This document shows positions 1 through 6,390 of a stretch of DNA of 7,778 bases, piece after piece. Position 1 is the stretch's first letter; each line of letters begins with the position of its first letter. Source of the stretch: JACPLA01 sp035291905 (GTDB lineage Bacteria > Bacteroidota > Ignavibacteria > UBA10030); the NCBI GenBank assembly GCA_035291905.1, contig DATDRF010000256.1, positions 1-7,778 on the forward strand, written 5' to 3'. The notes beneath the pieces are model-generated. The model saw nothing but the letters and a program-made list of their open reading frames with translations. It ran no database searches and was not told the DNA's origin. The translations under genes and the position numbers were made by a program.

Positions 1-2397
1 ACCCTCGCCGTTGCGGCCCAGATTGGCGAAGCTCTGCAGGAGGCACATGCAAAGGGGATTGTACATAGGGATATTAAGGCTGATAACATCATGTTGACCT
101 CCAAGGGTCAGGCGAAAGTAATGGATTTCGGCTTGGCAAAGTTCAAAGGCTCTCTGAAACTCACCAAAACCTCAAGCACTGTCGGCACGCTCGGCTACAT
201 GGCTCCGGAGCAGATCCAGGGGGGCGAAATTGATCTGCGGAGTGACGTCTTCTCCTATGGAGTACTCCTCTTTGAGATGCTCACCGGTAAACTCCCGTTC
301 CGCGGTGAACACGAAGCGGCAATGGTTTATTCGATCGTGAACGAGGATCCGCAACCGATTGAGCAGCTCCGCCAAGACATTTCGCCCATGCTTTCGAATC
401 TCATTGCCCGGTGCCTTGAAAAAGATCCGGCCGACCGCTATCAGCACATGGATGACCTGGTGAGCGAGCTAAAACGGACGCAAAAGAAAACGAGTCGCGT
501 GATGCGTTCATCAGATTACAAGCCAACGGAGCCTCAGGTTGCCGCGACACCCTCCGGCGGTGGTCCTCACATGGATGTCTCCGGTGCCGTACCATCCGGA
601 ATGAATCTGAAGAGCCCAATGATCCGCTATGGTGCTATCGGGTTTGGTGTCATCATTGTCGGTGTTATCGGATGGTTCCTCCTCATGCCAAAAGGCATCA
701 CCGTCAACCCCGACATGAACACGCGAGTGCTTCAGGTGCCGTTCACACAATACTCATATCCAAGTCTATCTCCGGACGGAAAATGGATCTCCTTTCCTGC
801 CGCTGATGTGCATGGGAAATGGGATATCTACTACATGCATGTGAATGGCGGCGAACCGAGGAAGATCACTTCCGACGCGACGGAGTTTATCCAGCAGAGT
901 GCAAATATCTCCCCTGATGGAAGTCAGGTTGCGTACGACAAGCCGAACGAGAAACGCACCTCGCACGACATTTATGCAGCCTCCGCTCTCGGCGGTTCAA
1001 GCAGAAAACTCGCGGACGGTGGAAGCTCCCTCAAATGGAGACCGGACGGTCAACGAATGGGCTTTATCCGGACCGAAAATGCCCGATATCGATCACTTTC
1101 AGGAACCATCGAATTCTGGACCGTAGCCTCGGATGGTACCGACCTTCGAAGGGAGTTTACTGATTCTCTGTTCAATAGGTTGTCGGGGTATCGCTATGGG
1201 TTCTGCTGGTCTCCCGACGGACGGTCGGTCGGATGGATCCGTACTATTGTCGGAATCAATCAGGTCATCATCCTGCATAATCTGGAAACCGGAGAGGAGC
1301 GCCCGCTGACCAGCGGGGAAGAAAACATCGATGACGTCTATTGGACAGCTGAGGGCCGCATGATCTTCTCCTCCAACCGTGGAGGAAATACGAATCTCTG
1401 GGCGATGCCGATATCAGGAGGGGAAGCGGTGCAGGTGACAAAGGGTGCAGGCCCGGATATCGGATTGAGTGTCGCCGCGTCGGGAAATGAACTCGTGTAT
1501 CTTCAGCAGCAGCGGGTTGGGCAGATTTGGACCGCGCGCATCGATGGCTCGAATTTGCGTCAACTGACGTTCGATGACAGGGATATCTGGGAACCCTCGT
1601 TTTCCCCCGACAAGAAACGAATCGCATTTGTCATGAATGACCCCGACCCGCTCGCCAGAAGATCAGATCTCTATGTGATGGACAGGGACGGGAACAATCG
1701 GAGGAAACTTACGAACGGCCTTCCCGTCGCCCGGTTTCCGATTTGGACTCCCGACGGCCGTTCCATCAGCTATACTCAACCAGGTTCGGGCCTGAGATCG
1801 GATAGCGTAAGAGCAACGATATACATTCTTGATCCGGAAAACCCGGGGGCTCCGAAACAAGTCGGCAACTATTTTCAGATTGCCTGGATTGACGCCGGCC
1901 ACATGCTTTCCACTGATGGTGTGAAGAGCTACCTCAATGCAGCGGCCACGGGTGAATGCCGGCGCTTCTTCGCCGACTCGACAGTTGTTTGGAATATTCT
2001 CGATGAGAGGATGCTCGTCTATTTCGACCGAAGAACCGGACGAACAGGCTGGTGGATCGCCCCCATCCACCGGAGCTCGATTTCGGCATTGATGGCACAA
2101 CCGGGAGATGTGATCATGCCGGAACTTGATGGGACTCCTCGGCGAATCATCGAGGGCAAGGACTTCTTTCAGAATTTCGCGGGCAGAACGACCAGGAACG
2201 GGGATTTCCCTATGAGGGATGCTCCGGACAAGGTCCGGATTTTCTCCCCTCGCACGGGAACCTCAAAGGTTCTCGCCGCAACTTTTCCCGGCTTGCGGAA
2301 TCGCGGACTGAGTCTAAGTGAGGACGGAACGGAAATCGTGTTCGTAACTCCGCGACTGAGCTCACGATTGGTACTACTAGAGAATGTGTTCAAATGA
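1..2397 (+). CDS. Membrane Ser/Thr protein kinase with C-terminal PD40/TolB-like propeller (5' end outside window)
   Basis: Probable receptor-type Hanks Ser/Thr kinase phosphorylating protein substrates from the inner face of the cytoplasmic membrane. The frame is open from base 1, so the N-lobe (glycine loop, VAIK lysine) lies outside the window and the in-frame ATG at 91 is internal. Numbering from the first visible codon: catalytic loop HRDIKADN at 22-29 (D24), DFG at 42-44, an activation segment rich in Ser/Thr, APE at 68-70. A Pro/Gly-rich linker leads to one hydrophobic helix (about 210-229). The remaining ~565 residues carry repeated SPDG-type blades (SLSPDGKW, NISPDGSQ, CWSPDGRS, SFSPDKKR, WTPDGRS), typical of PD40/TolB beta-propellers and probably extracytoplasmic. 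The catalytic residues that are visible are intact, so it should be active. It ends TGA-TGA; the first stop overlaps the next gene by ATGA. Its kinase domain closely resembles that of the gene at 3679. Substrate and ligand are unknown. Confidence 0.93.
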   Translation, partial: TLAVAAQIGEALQEAHAKGIVHRDIKADNIMLTSKGQAKVMDFGLAKFKGSLKLTKTSSTVGTLGYMAPEQIQGGEIDLRSDVFSYGVLLFEMLTGKLPFRGEHEAAMVYSIVNEDPQPIEQLRQDISPMLSNLIARCLEKDPADRYQHMDDLVSELKRTQKKTSRVMRSSDYKPTEPQVAATPSGGGPHMDVSGAVPSGMNLKSPMIRYGAIGFGVIIVGVIGWFLLMPKGITVNPDMNTRVLQVPFTQYSYPSLSPDGKWISFPAADVHGKWDIYYMHVNGGEPRKITSDATEFIQQSANISPDGSQVAYDKPNEKRTSHDIYAASALGGSSRKLADGGSSLKWRPDGQRMGFIRTENARYRSLSGTIEFWTVASDGTDLRREFTDSLFNRLSGYRYGFCWSPDGRSVGWIRTIVGINQVIILHNLETGEERPLTSGEENIDDVYWTAEGRMIFSSNRGGNTNLWAMPISGGEAVQVTKGAGPDIGLSVAASGNELVYLQQQRVGQIWTARIDGSNLRQLTFDDRDIWEPSFSPDKKRIAFVMNDPDPLARRSDLYVMDRDGNNRRKLTNGLPVARFPIWTPDGRSISYTQPGSGLRSDSVRATIYILDPENPGAPKQVGNYFQIAWIDAGHMLSTDGVKSYLNAAATGECRRFFADSTVVWNILDERMLVYFDRRTGRTGWWIAPIHRSSISALMAQPGDVIMPELDGTPRRIIEGKDFFQNFAGRTTRNGDFPMRDAPDKVRIFSPRTGTSKVLAATFPGLRNRGLSLSEDGTEIVFVTPRLSSRLVLLENVFK

Positions 2398-2741
2398 TGA
2401 CACTTGGAGCGACACTAGCCGGAATAGCTCAAACATCTCACCTTTTCCCCCAGGTTAGAAAGGATGAGGTTTCACCAGGCGATTGGCTTATTATTCGTAC
2501 AGTGAAGTCCGAATACAGACTTCGTGCGCTTGGTGACGGCCTTTTTGAGGCGCGTGGCGGATGGTTCGATAAGAAGGGATACGCGCCGATGACCATCGGA
2601 GTCGCAGGGGCCACGTGGGGCGGCAGCGCCATCATGCCGCAAGTCCTCGCTGCGTGCGGACTGAGAGTCGAATTCCGTAACCGTCTGATTACAAGTCCGG
2701 TGAGATCGATTGTGGTCGTGCCTGGGAAGTTGTTGAATTGA
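2394..2741 (+). CDS. Small conserved-looking hypothetical protein, translationally coupled to the upstream kinase
   Basis: A 115-residue protein of unknown function. Its ATG overlaps the kinase stop (ATGA at 2394-2397) and a second ATG follows at once. There is no strong Shine-Dalgarno, only a weak AGAG about 10 bases upstream, so coupled reinitiation is the likely way it is translated. There is no convincing signal peptide or membrane helix. The protein looks globular, with beta-rich stretches (DWLIIRTVKSEYRLRAL) and a Gly/Trp-rich centre (ARGGWFDKKGY, then GATWGGSAI), followed by ACGLRVEFRNRLITSPV and a hydrophobic strand ending VVVP. The regular spacing of GGWFDK, TWGGS and EFxNR looks like a conserved small domain rather than a random frame, but I cannot name the family. 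Coupling to a kinase suggests an accessory or substrate role; that is inference. Confidence 0.72.
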   Translation: MMTLGATLAGIAQTSHLFPQVRKDEVSPGDWLIIRTVKSEYRLRALGDGLFEARGGWFDKKGYAPMTIGVAGATWGGSAIMPQVLAACGLRVEFRNRLITSPVRSIVVVPGKLLN

Positions 2742-2775
2742 TTGTATTTGGCCGGTTGAGTGTATTGCTGGATTG

Positions 2776-2799
2776 ATTGGGGGTCAGACAAATTGGGGG
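2776..2799 (+). repeat. Direct repeat ATTGGGGG with a GGGGTCAGAC motif before the RAYT gene
   Basis: ATTGGGGG occurs at 2776-2783 and again at 2792-2799, 16 bases apart, separated by TCAGACAA. The first copy continues into GGGGTCAGAC, which from memory resembles a motif often found beside REP-associated transposase genes. The second copy contains the TTG that I favour as the transposase start, and the first G-run lies 9 bases before it, where a weak ribosome-binding site would be. A role as recognition sequence is only a possibility. Confidence 0.35.
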
Positions 2800-3521
2800 A
2801 ACAAGAGACATTTTACAGAAGGCATTTGCCTCATTATCAGCCGACTGACGCGACCTTTCACGTTGTTTTCCGGCTCGCAGGGTCGCTGCCTTCTGAAATT
2901 ATGGAGGAAATGCGGATTGAGCGGGCGAAGGCAAAAAGGCTTCTTGAACAACCGAAGAATCAAAGCGAAAGGAGAGAGCTACTGCGGCAGCAACGTTGGG
3001 ACTACTTCCAGCGTTTTGATGCATTGTTGGGCGCTATATCGACCGGACCGAAATGGTTGAAGGAAGACAAAATTGCTGAACTTGTTAAGGAAACGATTCA
3101 TTACCGCGACGGGAAAGAGTACGACCTGTTCGCTTATTCGATTATGCCTAATCATGTGCATATGGTTCTCGAGCTCGTAGGTCGGGTCGCCGACCCGACC
3201 CTCGAGGACAACGCTCAGCCGAAAAGCCTGATCGGACGGGACGGCCCCAATCCGGAAAGCTCAAGCGGACGGGACGGCGTCCCGTCCTACGCGTTGACGA
3301 ATATCTTGACTTCGCTCAAGAAATACACCGCCCTCCGGGCTAATCGACTTCTTGGTCGCTCGGGGGCTTTCTGGCAGAATGAGAGCTACGACCACGTGAT
3401 CCGTGATGACGGCGAACTGGATCGTACGATCTGGTACGTTCTGCAGAACCCTGTTCAGGCTGGACTGGTGTCATCCTGGGAAGAGTGGCCCTGGAACTAC
3501 TGCAAATGGAATCCTCTATGA
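2793..3521 (+). CDS. REP-associated tyrosine transposase (RAYT, Y1/HUH superfamily)
   Basis: Single-strand DNA nuclease/transposase related to IS200/IS605 TnpA; RAYTs bind and cleave REP hairpins through a 5'-phosphotyrosine intermediate. From the TTG at 2793 it is 242 residues. An N-terminal FYRRHLPHY block leads to FHVVFRLAGSLP (about 22-33, first beta-strand), a long basic helical region, the metal-binding HUH motif in IMPNHVHMVLEL (H121, H123), the catalytic helix LTSLKKYTALRANR (probable nucleophile Y178), then FWQNESYDHVIRD and a C-terminal NPVQAGLV...WPWNY block typical of RAYTs. I prefer TTG 2793 because relatives usually start just before FYRR and a G-run precedes it; an in-frame GTG at 2760 would add 11 residues (CW-rich) without a ribosome-binding site. 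About 37 residues between the HUH motif and the tyrosine helix (129-165) are encoded largely by REP-like palindromes. The stop overlaps the ATG at 3518. All key residues are present, so it is probably functional. No IS ends or target duplications are recognised. Confidence 0.9.
   Translation: MGEQETFYRRHLPHYQPTDATFHVVFRLAGSLPSEIMEEMRIERAKAKRLLEQPKNQSERRELLRQQRWDYFQRFDALLGAISTGPKWLKEDKIAELVKETIHYRDGKEYDLFAYSIMPNHVHMVLELVGRVADPTLEDNAQPKSLIGRDGPNPESSSGRDGVPSYALTNILTSLKKYTALRANRLLGRSGAFWQNESYDHVIRDDGELDRTIWYVLQNPVQAGLVSSWEEWPWNYCKWNPL
3180..3200 (+). repeat. REP-like perfect palindrome inside the RAYT gene (copy 1)
   Basis: The arms GGTCGGGTCG (3180-3189) and CGACCCGACC (3191-3200) are exact reverse complements around a single central C. 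The 21-base unit begins on a codon boundary and is read as GRVADPT. It lies 18 bases after the HUH codons. Short GC-rich palindromes of this kind are the usual targets of RAYT proteins. Confidence 0.75.
3234..3287 (+). repeat. REP-like palindrome (copy 2) with an upstream half-copy inside the RAYT gene
   Basis: The arms GGACGGGACG (3267-3276) and CGTCCCGTCC (3278-3287) are exact reverse complements around one central G, read as GRDGVPS. The left arm is repeated at 3234-3244 (GGACGGGACGG), read as GRDGP but without its right partner. It therefore looks like a half or decayed copy. All copies share the same codon phase as the palindrome at 3180 and the same 21-base architecture. Confidence 0.75.
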
Positions 3522-3582
3522 TCGGACAGACTGTTTCACATTACAAGATCCTTGAAAAGTTGGGCGAGGGTGGAATGTCCCC

Positions 3583-3642
3583 AAATTCCCTGCGAGCCTG
3601 CCTGCCGGACAGGCAGGCGTATTCTGCGAGCAGATGGAATTT
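3583..3642 (+). repeat. Nested palindromic repeat element between kinase remnant and intact kinase
   Basis: The core is an inverted repeat GCCTGCCTG (3596-3604) / CAGGCAGGC (3610-3618) with loop CCGGA. It is bracketed by a direct repeat CTGCGAGC (3590-3597 and 3624-3631), and further out by the inverted pair AAATTCC (3583-3589) / GGAATTT (3636-3642). The layered symmetry resembles a REP/BIME-like or small MITE-like element, and core palindromes like this are often dispersed in bacterial genomes. It lies where the kinase remnant loses homology, so it may mark an insertion or recombination point. It could also act as a partial intrinsic terminator, but no U-run follows. Confidence 0.65.
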
Positions 3643-3648
3643 TGAGGA

Positions 3649-3668
3649 TCCGCCATCTTATTGGCGGA
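3649..3668 (+). promoter_or_regulatory. Hairpin overlapping the Shine-Dalgarno of the TPR kinase
   Basis: TCCGCCA (3649-3655) pairs with TGGCGGA (3662-3668) around the loop TCTTAT. The right arm runs into the Shine-Dalgarno GGCGGAGG (3663-3670), which sits 8 bases before the ATG at 3679. If folded in the mRNA, the hairpin would hide most of the ribosome-binding site; ribosomes translating the 3518-3682 frame would open it. The pairing is seen; regulation is inference. Confidence 0.45.
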
Positions 3669-3678
3669 GGCGTAGCCT

Positions 3679-6321
3679 ATGATCGGTCAGACAATTTCTC
3701 ATTATAAGATTCTCGATAAACTCGGTGAGGGAGGAATGGGAGTGGTGTATGAAGCGCGAGATACGAAACTGGACCGCCTGGTTGCATTGAAGTTTCTCCC
3801 GGCCCATGTCTCCGTAAACGAAGAGACCAAAGCCCGCTTTCTCCAGGAAGCGAAGGCCGTCGCTGCCCTCAATCATAACAACATCTGCACGATCTACGGG
3901 GTCGAGGAGCATGAATCAAAGATGTTCTTCGCCATGGAATATGTCGATGGGGGGACTCTCAGGGATAGAATCCCTTTCAAGAAGCTTGACGAGGCTATCG
4001 CGGCGTCAATCCAGATTGGTGAAGCGCTTCAGGAGGCGCATTCCAAAGGAATCGTCCATAGGGACATCAAGGCTGATAATATCATGTTGACCTCGAAAGG
4101 TCAGATCAAAGTGATGGACTTCGGGCTCGCAAAGCTCAAGGGCTCTCTGAAACTGACCCGCTCCAGCAGCACCGTGGGGACTCTCGCTTACATGGCGCCT
4201 GAGCAGATCCAGGGAGGAGAAGTGGATGCACGGAGCGATATCTTTGCGTTTGGGGTGCTCCTCTTTGAAATGCTCACGGGAAAACTTCCCTTCAGAGGGG
4301 AACATGAAGCGGCTATGATGTATTCGATTCTCAATGAAGAGCCGGATGCCATTCGGAAACACATTCCCGACGTCTCAGCCTCGTGCGAACGAATTCTCGA
4401 AAAGGCTCTGGAAAAGAATCCCGAAGAACGTTACCAATCAGCCGCCGACATGGTTGCCGACCTGAAGCGCTGGAAACGCGGCACGGGAACAGTCTCACGA
4501 CCCGCAATGACGGTGCCGCGGCCTGCGGAGACACAGCAGCCTGTGAGTGGACCATCGACGCAAGCCGGCCCGAAGGCCCTTCTCGGAACACAGAATGGCC
4601 GTCGTTTGGCAGGAGCCGTTGGCATTGTCACCATTCTGGTTGCTGCTTTCCTCCTCTTCTGGCCCTCGGGCCGGCAGTCCTCAGAGAAGAAGACTCTTGC
4701 CGTTCTCCCTTTTGAGAATCAGTCCGATCCCGCGAAAGAGTATTTCGCCGATGGACTTACGGGAGAGATTACGACCCGACTTTCGAGCCTTTCAGGTCTG
4801 GGGGTGATTGCCCGTTCCAGTGCCCGGGAATACAAGGGAACAAAGAAATCGATCAAGGAAATCGGGAACGAACTTGGAATCGAGTTTGTGCTCATGGGGA
4901 CGGTACGATGGTCGGGTGAACAGGTACGGGTGAGCCCGGAGTTGATCAATGTGAACTCCGGCCTGCAGGTCTGGTCGCAAACGCTCGATGCATCGGCTTC
5001 CGACGCATTTGCCCTTCAGTCGGATATCGCCAGCAAGGTAGCCTCAGCACTGAATGTCAACCTCCTCAAGCCTGAGGAAGCTTCCCTTGAACAAAACCTT
5101 ACCACGAATGCCGAGGCGTATGACTTCTATCTTCAGGGAGTCGAATACCTGAATCGCGGGGATCTCTTGGCGGATTATCAGATTGCAATTCAGTTGCTTG
5201 ATCGCGCGATCAACGCTGACCCGCTTTTTGCAGCCGCCCATGCCAAGCTCAGCTATGCTCATTCAGGGATGTATTGGTTTTTCTACGACCGGAGTGATGA
5301 ACGGGTAGAAAAAAGCAGACAGGGAGCCGAGAAAGCTCTTTCTCTTTCCCCCAATCTCCCCGCGGCGCATGAATCGATGGGGTGGTACTACTATCATGCC
5401 AGACTCGACTATGCCAATGCGCTGAGGGAGTTTTCTACCGCATTGGACCTGCAACCGAGCAATACGGAGGTTTACTATGGCATGGCTGCAGTCTATCGAC
5501 GGCAAGGAAAGATGGAGGAAGCGATTGAGGCATTCCGCAGGGCGATTGCGGGAAATCCTCGTTCGGCTGACATGATTCGACAGCTGGGGGAAACACTGAT
5601 TCTCGCCCGGCGTCACGCGGAGGCGGAAGAAGCATTCGTTCGCGCAGCCGATCTGGCGCCTGACTTCAGAGATGTACATGCCGAACGGGTGCAGAATTTG
5701 CTCCTTTGGAAAGGAAACGTTGAAGAGGTGTGGGAAGTCATTCGCGACGGTCTGCAACATGGGCGTGATGCACAAAGGGGAAAGTATCTGGATGGAGTGG
5801 ACTATGTGGCCTCGTTAATGAGTGGAAATCTTGATCGCGCTGAGACCGCCGTCAAGAGAACGGGTGAAGATGGGTGGAGTAATCAGTTTGTCAACTATCC
5901 ACCCTCCCTCCTGCTTGCTCATATCGAAGCTTTGAGAGGATCGCGGGAGAGCTCGAGAAGTCTCTATGAAAAAGCACGTGTCAACCTGGAGCGGGCAATC
6001 AGGATCAACCCGGGCGATGAACGATCATACAGTGCGTTGGGTATCGCGTACGCAGGTCTCGGAAGAGCGAACGACGCAGTGAGGGAAGGCGAGAGGGGAG
6101 TCGCCATGCTCCCTGTCGAAAAAGAGGCATGGCGCGGGACGTTTCGTCTGATTGATCTGGCCAAAATCCATGCAATGGTGGGTAATCAGGAGAAAGCGAT
6201 CGACTTGCTGGAACGGCTGCTCTCGATTCCGGCCGAGCTGTCGCCGGTCTATCTCCGTCTCGATCCTACGTGGAAGCCACTGCGGGGAAACAAGCGGTTC
6301 GATGAGCTGATCAAAGAGTAA
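3679..6321 (+). CDS. Membrane Ser/Thr protein kinase with FlgO/TolB-N-like domain and C-terminal TPR repeats
   Basis: Complete 880-residue receptor-type Hanks kinase. Kinase domain about 9-267: glycine loop GEGGMG (16-21), VALK lysine K38, alpha-C glutamate E57, HRDIKADN (D129, N134), DFG (147-149), activation-loop SSSTVGT, APE (173-175), DIFAFG (187-192). All catalytic residues are present, so it is an active RD-type kinase. A Pro/Thr-rich linker leads to one membrane helix (about 310-328). Residues about 338-463 start AVLPFENQSD and continue GLTGEITTRLSSL, LMGTVRW and VWSQTLD, as in the FlgO/TolB-N-like domain common in TPR-linked signalling proteins. From about 478 to the end come TPR helices, closing with LRLDPTWKPLRG. 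The C-terminus is probably periplasmic and may bind proteins. The ATG has the Shine-Dalgarno GGCGGAGG 8 bases upstream and matches the family N-terminus MIGQTISHY. It is paralogous in the kinase domain to the gene at 1-2397. Ligand and substrates are unknown. Confidence 0.95.
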   Translation: MIGQTISHYKILDKLGEGGMGVVYEARDTKLDRLVALKFLPAHVSVNEETKARFLQEAKAVAALNHNNICTIYGVEEHESKMFFAMEYVDGGTLRDRIPFKKLDEAIAASIQIGEALQEAHSKGIVHRDIKADNIMLTSKGQIKVMDFGLAKLKGSLKLTRSSSTVGTLAYMAPEQIQGGEVDARSDIFAFGVLLFEMLTGKLPFRGEHEAAMMYSILNEEPDAIRKHIPDVSASCERILEKALEKNPEERYQSAADMVADLKRWKRGTGTVSRPAMTVPRPAETQQPVSGPSTQAGPKALLGTQNGRRLAGAVGIVTILVAAFLLFWPSGRQSSEKKTLAVLPFENQSDPAKEYFADGLTGEITTRLSSLSGLGVIARSSAREYKGTKKSIKEIGNELGIEFVLMGTVRWSGEQVRVSPELINVNSGLQVWSQTLDASASDAFALQSDIASKVASALNVNLLKPEEASLEQNLTTNAEAYDFYLQGVEYLNRGDLLADYQIAIQLLDRAINADPLFAAAHAKLSYAHSGMYWFFYDRSDERVEKSRQGAEKALSLSPNLPAAHESMGWYYYHARLDYANALREFSTALDLQPSNTEVYYGMAAVYRRQGKMEEAIEAFRRAIAGNPRSADMIRQLGETLILARRHAEAEEAFVRAADLAPDFRDVHAERVQNLLLWKGNVEEVWEVIRDGLQHGRDAQRGKYLDGVDYVASLMSGNLDRAETAVKRTGEDGWSNQFVNYPPSLLLAHIEALRGSRESSRSLYEKARVNLERAIRINPGDERSYSALGIAYAGLGRANDAVREGERGVAMLPVEKEAWRGTFRLIDLAKIHAMVGNQEKAIDLLERLLSIPAELSPVYLRLDPTWKPLRGNKRFDELIKE

Positions 6322-6334
6322 CAATACGGAGTCA

Positions 6335-6362
6335 TCAGTTTTCAGTCGTCAGTTATCAGTTC
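6335..6362 (+). repeat. Four tandem 7-bp repeats (TCAGTYN)
   Basis: TCAGTTT, TCAGTCG, TCAGTTA and TCAGTTC follow one another at 6335, 6342, 6349 and 6356 with an exact 7-base period. They occupy much of the 69-base gap between the TPR kinase and the ABM-like gene. Short heptamer arrays of this type are scattered in intergenic DNA of several phyla. No hairpin or U-run makes this a terminator, and no function can be assigned. Confidence 0.65.
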
Positions 6363-6390
6363 CCGGGCCGGCACGAAGGAGGATAGCATT

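Larger units (their letters stand above)
3518..3682 (+). pseudogene. N-terminal remnant of a Ser/Thr kinase gene, readable as a 54-codon leader ORF
   Basis: Codons 1-20 (3518-3577) encode MIGQTVSHYKILEKLGEGGM, the start and glycine loop of the same kinase family as the gene at 3679 (16 of these 20 residues plus conservative changes). At DNA level the two stretches differ at about 13 of 60 positions, mostly third bases, so this is the start of a diverged paralogue and not a fresh copy. After GGM the homology stops abruptly and the frame runs through repeat DNA (ACLPDRQA is the palindrome translated) to a TGA at 3680-3682. The ATG overlaps the transposase stop (ATGA, 3518-3521) and the stop overlaps the next kinase start (ATGA, 3679-3682). 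It cannot be a kinase. It may be a dead remnant, or its translation may couple ribosomes into the downstream gene. Confidence 0.8.

Noticed and set aside
91..2397. ATG at 91 as the true start of the first kinase gene
   Set aside because: The frame is open upstream to base 1 and encodes the conserved catalytic loop (HRDIKADN), so the ATG is internal and the gene starts outside the window.
2737..2779. ATTGATTG at 2737-2744 and 2772-2779 as a target-site duplication
   Set aside because: Both copies lie on the same side of the transposase, the unit is short and low in complexity, and no matching copy is seen after the gene.
2438..2791. 117-codon minus-strand frame opposite the small hypothetical gene
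   Set aside because: Its translation is of low complexity and shows no motif, while the plus-strand frame has an ATGA overlap and domain-like motifs.
2760..2792. GTG at 2760 as the transposase start
   Set aside because: No ribosome-binding site precedes it, and the extra residues fall outside the usual family N-terminus; it remains possible, so it is mentioned in the gene entry.
3180..3287. CRISPR array
   Set aside because: The repeats are short palindromes with unequal spacing, lie inside a coding frame, and no cas genes are nearby.
3578..3678. tRNA or other structured RNA gene in the kinase junction
   Set aside because: The inverted repeats do not form a cloverleaf and there is no T-loop or CCA-type end; repeat DNA explains the symmetry.
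5263..5775. 170-codon frame on the minus strand
   Set aside because: It lies entirely opposite the TPR region of the second kinase, has no recognisable domain, and the plus-strand protein is clearly real. The same applies to the other long minus-strand frames at 1268-1627, 1663-2100 and 4006-4362.
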